Below are positions 4,750-8,288 of a stretch of DNA of 8,288 nucleotides, one piece after another. Position numbers and translations under genes: made by a program. The notes below the pieces were generated by a model, which ran no database searches, had not been told where the DNA came from, and saw nothing but the letters and a program-made list of their open reading frames with translations. Each line of letters opens with the position of its first letter. Position 1 is the stretch's first letter. Source of the DNA: an uncultured Clostridia bacterium. GTDB taxonomy: Bacteria; Bacillota; Clostridia; Oscillospirales; CAG-272. The DNA lies in assembly GCA_945936265.1 (NCBI GenBank), contig CAMETB010000058.1, positions 1-8,288 of the forward strand. Direction: 5' to 3'.

Positions 4750-4778
4750 ATTATAACTCGATTTCAAAGTGAGGTCAA
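4750..4778 (-). promoter_or_regulatory. Promoter of the minus-strand small-gene cassette
   Basis: TTGACC (4773-4778), a 17-nt spacer and a perfect TATAAT (4750-4755). The start would fall near 4743, so the Shine-Dalgarno begins almost at the 5' end of the mRNA and the leader is only about 14 nt. The -35 box sits in one copy of a direct repeat GGTCAAGA (4773-4780 and 4790-4797), a possible operator. Confidence 0.8.
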
Positions 4779-4797
4779 GATTTTAGTATGGTCAAGA

Positions 4798-4897
4798 TGT
4801 CGCATTATTGTGACTTCTCGGCTATGTAAACGCAAGAATTGTAACGATGCTTTCAAAAATTTTGATTTTGCCTTCCATTTCGGAAGGTTTTTATTTT
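4798..4897 (+). promoter_or_regulatory. Leader/attenuator candidate upstream of the beta-glucoside operon
   Basis: The stretch contains two elements that loosely recall the 5' half of a BglG/LicT RNA antiterminator (ATTGTGACT at about 4807 and AATTGTAAC at about 4837), a palindrome CAAAA-A-TTTTG (4854-4864) and then an intrinsic terminator. The 3' half of a consensus antiterminator (GGCAAAACC) is missing, so assignment is weak. A plus-strand terminator here, behind minus-strand genes only, argues for a leader transcript. No licT/bglG gene is in the window. Confidence 0.3.
4871..4897 (+). terminator. Intrinsic terminator in the leader of the PTS gene
   Basis: CCTTCC (4871-4876), ATTTC loop, GGAAGG (4882-4887), then TTTTTATTTTT. 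The U tract serves only the plus strand. It is 138 nt before the PTS start codon, suiting an attenuator or the end of an unseen short RNA. Confidence 0.8.
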
Positions 4898-4978
4898 TAC
4901 AGGGGAAAGATGACGTGAAAATTGCGCTTAAAAATTTTTCATTTATTTTTCTCAAAACGGTACATAATAAAATTGCAA

Positions 4979-5012
4979 GTTAACCGAATTTTCGGATTAA
5001 CCTGAAATTCAG
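4979..5012 (+). promoter_or_regulatory. Hairpin and palindrome before the PTS start codon
   Basis: GTTAA-CCGA (4979-4987) pairs with TCGG-A-TTAAC (4992-5001), 9 bp with one bulged A, followed directly by CTGAA-A-TTCAG (5002-5012), a perfect palindrome. Both lie in the 60 nt before the ATG, suiting an operator or an mRNA structure near the ribosome site. No regulator family is assigned. Confidence 0.35.
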
Positions 5013-5034
5013 AATTTACGAAAGGAATTTCAAA

Positions 5035-6918
5035 ATGGCAATTGATTATCACAAAACTGCCGAGATGCTTGTTCACGAGCTTGGCGGGAACGAAAATATA
5101 TCAAACGTTTCCCATTGCGCGACAAGACTGCGTTTTATCCTTAAAGACGAATCCATTGTAAATAAAGATAAAGTCGCAAAAATTCCCGGCGTCATTACCA
5201 CCGTGTCGGCGGGCGGTCAGTTCCAGGTAGTTATCGGCAACCATGTAAAAGACGCCTACAACTTCGTTACGCAAATGATTACAACGGACGACAAAAATGC
5301 CAGTACACCGAACAAAAAGACAGGAGTTTTCAGCAAGATAATAGATATAATTTCAAGCATATTTGCTCCTTTTTTGTACACGCTTGCCGCGTGCGGTATT
5401 CTGCAAGGTATTCTCGGTATTTTCGTTGCATTGAATGCGGTCGACGTAAACGGCGGAACGTACAGAATACTCAATTTCATATCGTGGACGGCGTTTACCT
5501 TTTTGCCCGTTCTTATAGCCATTACAGCGTCCAAAAAGTTCGGGGTAAATACCTTTGTTGCGGTCGTTATTGCGTGCGCGCTCGTATGTCCCGATTATAT
5601 CGCTATGGTGGATGCGGGCGAAAGCATCACCTTCCTCGGTATTCCCGTACAGCTTTTAAGCTACACGTCAACGGTTATTCCTATCATTATATCTATATGG
5701 ATAGCCTCGTATATTGAGAGATTTTTCAATAAAATATTACCTCTTGTTATAAGAAACCTTTTCTCCGCAATGTTCACCATTACCATTATGGTACCGCTTA
5801 CGCTCCTCGTTTTCGGTCCTATCGGAAATCTCATTGGAGGCGCAATAGGCGGCGCATATAACTTCCTCTATAATTTAAGTCCTGTTATTGCAGGTATTAT
5901 AGTCGGGGCAGTGTGGGAAATTCTTGTTATTTTCGGAGTGCACTGGGGCATTACTCCCGTCACGGTCGGAAACTACGCAACTCTCGGTTACGACACGTTT
6001 ACGGCTCTCCAGGCGTCCGCCGTTTTCTCGCTTGTGGGCGCAACTTTCGGAGTGTTTTTCAAGACAAAGAGCAAAGAGATGAAAAGAGTTGCCGCCTCGG
6101 CAGGAGTTACGGGTTTGTTCGGTATAACCGAGCCTGCGATATACGGAGTAAACCTGCGGCTTAAAAAGCCTATGATCTGCGGTTGTATTGCAGGTGCCGT
6201 CGGAGGAGCTATTGCGGGCGCTTTCAATTCTGTATCCTGGGCTTACAATATGCCCGGAATTGCGACACTCCCCGCATATTTCAGGGCTGGACACGTGACG
6301 CAGTTTATAGGGCTTCTTATATCCATTGTCGTATCGTTTGTGCTTGGCGGAGTTCTTACCTATATCGTCGGTTTCAACGAGGACGAGGAAAAGGAAGAAG
6401 AATACGAGAAAAACTCTTTTGAAAACAGAATAGCATCGGGCGATGCACTTAAAATAGCCGCCCCCGTGTCGGGAAAAGTTCTTTCCGTATCCGACGTCAA
6501 GGACGAAGTTTTCTCATCGGGAGTTCTCGGCAGAGGCGTCGGAATTATTCCGGAAGAAGGGAAAGTTTACGCTCCGTTTGACTGCATGGTGGAGATGGTA
6601 TCAGACACAAAACATGCGATAGGCCTTCTTAGCGACGAGGGAATCATGACGCTTATTCACATGGGGATAAACACTGTAAATCTTGATGGCAAGGGCTTCA
6701 GCGTCCGTGTAAAGAAGGGCGAGCGAATAAAGAAAGGCGATCTTATCGCCGAATTTGAAAAGGACTTCCTTATAAAAGAAGGTTACGATCCAACGGTAAT
6801 TTTCATAGTTACCGAGCTTGGCGAAGATCAAAGCGTTGAAATTATATCATCGGACCGCGTAAACGCTCTTGAAAGTGTTATGGAATTAAAAGGTACGGAG
6901 GTAAAAGACGGTGAGTAA
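5035..6918 (+). CDS. bglP: PTS beta-glucoside transporter subunit EIIBCA
   Basis: A membrane permease of the phosphoenolpyruvate sugar phosphotransferase system, glucose superfamily, beta-glucoside type. It imports and 6-phosphorylates aryl-beta-glucosides or cellobiose, taking phosphate from HPr. Domain order is EIIB (1-80), EIIC (about 100-455, about ten hydrophobic segments) and EIIA (about 475-615). EIIB has phosphocysteine Cys28 in SHCATRLRF. EIIC has VHWGITPV (His303-Gly305) and the signature GITEPAIYGV (363-372) followed by LRLKKP. EIIA has IAAPVSGKV, His527 in TKHAIGL and the phosphorylated His542 in LIHMGINTV. All phosphorylation sites are present, and 627 aa is normal length. The start is set by AAAGGA (5021-5026), 8 nt upstream. 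The stop overlaps the GH1 start by 8 nt, so the two are coupled. Exact sugar specificity is inferred from the neighbour. Confidence 0.95.
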   Translation: MAIDYHKTAEMLVHELGGNENISNVSHCATRLRFILKDESIVNKDKVAKIPGVITTVSAGGQFQVVIGNHVKDAYNFVTQMITTDDKNASTPNKKTGVFSKIIDIISSIFAPFLYTLAACGILQGILGIFVALNAVDVNGGTYRILNFISWTAFTFLPVLIAITASKKFGVNTFVAVVIACALVCPDYIAMVDAGESITFLGIPVQLLSYTSTVIPIIISIWIASYIERFFNKILPLVIRNLFSAMFTITIMVPLTLLVFGPIGNLIGGAIGGAYNFLYNLSPVIAGIIVGAVWEILVIFGVHWGITPVTVGNYATLGYDTFTALQASAVFSLVGATFGVFFKTKSKEMKRVAASAGVTGLFGITEPAIYGVNLRLKKPMICGCIAGAVGGAIAGAFNSVSWAYNMPGIATLPAYFRAGHVTQFIGLLISIVVSFVLGGVLTYIVGFNEDEEKEEEYEKNSFENRIASGDALKIAAPVSGKVLSVSDVKDEVFSSGVLGRGVGIIPEEGKVYAPFDCMVEMVSDTKHAIGLLSDEGIMTLIHMGINTVNLDGKGFSVRVKKGERIKKGDLIAEFEKDFLIKEGYDPTVIFIVTELGEDQSVEIISSDRVNALESVMELKGTEVKDGE

Positions 6919-8288
6919 ACTCCCGAATGACTTTTTATGGGGAGGCGCACTTGCCGCGCATCAGATTGAAGGTGCGTGGAACGAGGACGGAAAAGGAGTC
7001 AGCATTGCGGATGTTCTGACATCGGGTGCAAACGGAGTTGACAGAAAAATAACCGACGGAGTAAAAGACGGCTTTTACTACCCCAATCATGAGGCATCCG
7101 ATTTTTATCACCGCTACAAAGAGGATATAAAACTTTTTCACGAAATGGGCTTTAAGTGTCTGAGAACTTCTGTTGCATGGTCGAGAATTTTCCCAAACGG
7201 TGACGACGAAGAACCGAACGAACAGGGTCTTGAATTTTACGATGAATTATTTGACGAGTTATTAAAATACGGCATAGAGCCGGTTATAACGCTCTCTCAT
7301 TTTGAGATGCCATATAACCTTGTCAAAAAATATGGCGGCTGGAAAAACAGAAAGCTCATAGACTTTTTCGTAAAATATGCGCTTACCGTAATGGAGAGAT
7401 ACAAAAACAAGGTAAAGTATTGGATGACATTCAACGAGATAAACAATCAGAAAAACTACAATTATCCCCTTTTCGGCTACACTTGCTCGGGCGTAATATT
7501 CAAAAACGAAAAAAATCCCGAGGAGTGTATGTATCAAACGGTGCATAATGAACTTGTAGCAAGCGCGCTTACCGTTATCAAGGGGCACGAAATAAATCCC
7601 GACTTCAAAATAGGATGTATGATAGCATTCGTTCCTCTCTACCCATATTCCTGCAATCCCGATGACATTATGTACGCTCTTGAAGCCATGCACGACAGAT
7701 ATCTTTTTGCCGACGTTATGGCAAGGGGAGAATATCCGTCTTATGCAAGAAAAGAATGGGAAAGAAAAGGGTATAAAATCAAAATTGAACCGAATGACAA
7801 CGAAATACTGAAAAAAGGAACGGCGGATTATATAGGAATCAGTTACTATATGTCAAATGCCGTGCAGGCGGGAAAAGCCGGCGATGGCAAAGGTGTAAAC
7901 GGCTTTGCCGGCAGTGTTGACAACCCATATATAAGAAAGAGCGACTGGGGATGGCAAATTGACCCCACGGGTCTTCGCTATTCCTTGAATTCGCTGTACG
8001 AGCGATACGGGAAGCCGCTTTTTATAGTTGAAAACGGTTTCGGCGCCGCCGACAAAATTTCCCTCGACGGCAAAATCTACGACGATTACAGAATAGAGTA
8101 TCTGCGTTCCCACATAGAAGAGATGAAAAAAGCCGTTCTTTATGGCGGAGTGGAACTTATCGGATATACTCCATGGGGCTGTATTGACCTTGTAAGTGCT
8201 TCTACAGGGGAAATGCATAAGCGTTATGGATTTATCTATGTTGATTATAAAGATGATGGTACTGGTAGTGGTGATAGATATATTAAAG
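6911..8288 (+). CDS. bglA: 6-phospho-beta-glucosidase, GH1 family (3' end cut by window edge)
   Basis: A cytoplasmic retaining glycosidase that hydrolyses the 6-phospho-beta-glucosides delivered by the PTS protein to glucose 6-phosphate and aglycone or glucose. The start is GTG at 6911-6913, inside the last codons of the PTS gene, with GGAGG (6897-6901) 9 nt upstream. Family features: FLWGGALAAHQIEGAW at the N-terminus, SVAWSRIFPNG, LSHFEMPYNL, acid/base Glu176 in TFNEIN, DYIGISYY, and nucleophile Glu374 in FIVENGFG. Near the right edge SASTGEMHKRYGFIYVD carries the Ser, Lys and Tyr that bind the sugar phosphate in 6-phospho enzymes, which separates it from non-phospho beta-glucosidases. 459 codons are present; GH1 members of this group are about 470-480 aa, so only a few residues are missing. 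bglA is used in the general sense (bglH/bglB are equivalents). Confidence 0.94.
   Translation, partial: MSKLPNDFLWGGALAAHQIEGAWNEDGKGVSIADVLTSGANGVDRKITDGVKDGFYYPNHEASDFYHRYKEDIKLFHEMGFKCLRTSVAWSRIFPNGDDEEPNEQGLEFYDELFDELLKYGIEPVITLSHFEMPYNLVKKYGGWKNRKLIDFFVKYALTVMERYKNKVKYWMTFNEINNQKNYNYPLFGYTCSGVIFKNEKNPEECMYQTVHNELVASALTVIKGHEINPDFKIGCMIAFVPLYPYSCNPDDIMYALEAMHDRYLFADVMARGEYPSYARKEWERKGYKIKIEPNDNEILKKGTADYIGISYYMSNAVQAGKAGDGKGVNGFAGSVDNPYIRKSDWGWQIDPTGLRYSLNSLYERYGKPLFIVENGFGAADKISLDGKIYDDYRIEYLRSHIEEMKKAVLYGGVELIGYTPWGCIDLVSASTGEMHKRYGFIYVDYKDDGTGSGDRYIK

Noticed and set aside
3266..4800. Integrative element inserted at tRNA-His
   Set aside because: No integrase gene and no second copy of the tRNA 3' end was found to the right; the tRNA is followed at once by its own terminator.
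4915..4940. Possible CcpA cre site around TTGCGCTTAA
   Set aside because: Only about 8 of 14 positions match the cre consensus and the outer conserved bases are missing.
4764..4955. 63-codon minus-strand frame in the PTS leader
   Set aside because: No ribosome site, and it covers the leader terminator and the cassette promoter elements.
5875..6294. 139-codon minus-strand frame opposite the PTS gene
   Set aside because: Shadow of the EIIC coding frame with unnatural composition and no ribosome site.

Overview
The window looks like chromosome from a low-to-mid GC Bacillota, most likely a gut-type Clostridia (Eubacteriales/Oscillospirales-like). The evidence is the AGGAGG-type ribosome sites, sigma-A promoters with near-consensus boxes, CCA-encoding tRNA genes, a bgl-type PTS operon and a secreted C39-like protein. 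The species cannot be named from this sequence.

Layout. (1) 1-301, minus: the 5' end of the NAD-dependent DNA ligase gene ligA, cut by the window edge. (2) 302-544: a divergent promoter region serving ligA and the next gene. (3) 554-1711, plus: a secreted protein with a C-terminal C39-like papain-fold domain in which the catalytic Cys, His and Asp positions are all substituted, so it looks like a pseudopeptidase. (4) 1748-2905, minus: an exported CapA-family protein, converging on the previous gene. (5) 2974-3374, plus: a promoter, three tRNA genes (Gly-TCC, Arg-TCT, His-GTG) and a strong intrinsic terminator; the Arg-His spacer holds three further small hairpins. (6) 3365-3708: a 224-bp unit followed by a partial second copy (120 bp shared), built from short hairpins separated by TGAAAT/ATTTCA linkers. 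(7) 3859-3973, plus: a self-contained promoter-to-terminator unit of about 80 nt, which I read as a candidate structured small RNA. (8) 3955-4755, minus: a small AT-rich cassette with its own strong promoter. It holds a frameshifted acidic gene, an overlapping 73-aa acidic protein gene, two tandem hairpins/terminators and a 57-aa helix-turn-helix protein gene. (9) 4756-5034: the leader of a sugar operon, with an intrinsic terminator and a hairpin/palindrome pair. (10) 5035-8288, plus: a beta-glucoside PTS permease (EIIBCA) overlapping by 8 nt with a GH1 6-phospho-beta-glucosidase that runs off the right edge.

How the genes work together. The last two genes form a standard aryl-beta-glucoside/cellobiose uptake module: the PTS protein imports and phosphorylates the sugar, and the GH1 enzyme splits the 6-phospho-beta-glucoside in the cytoplasm. 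A plus-strand terminator lies in the leader with no plus-strand gene before it, which suggests transcription attenuation, but I see no clean LicT/BglG antiterminator site. The 3.7-4.8 kb cassette looks accessory and is probably decaying. No integrase, transposase or attachment-site duplication is visible, so its mobility is unproven.

The observations most worth a second look are the fully substituted catalytic site of the C39-like protein, the roughly 80-nt RNA unit with mutually exclusive pairings, and the hairpin-mosaic repeat.
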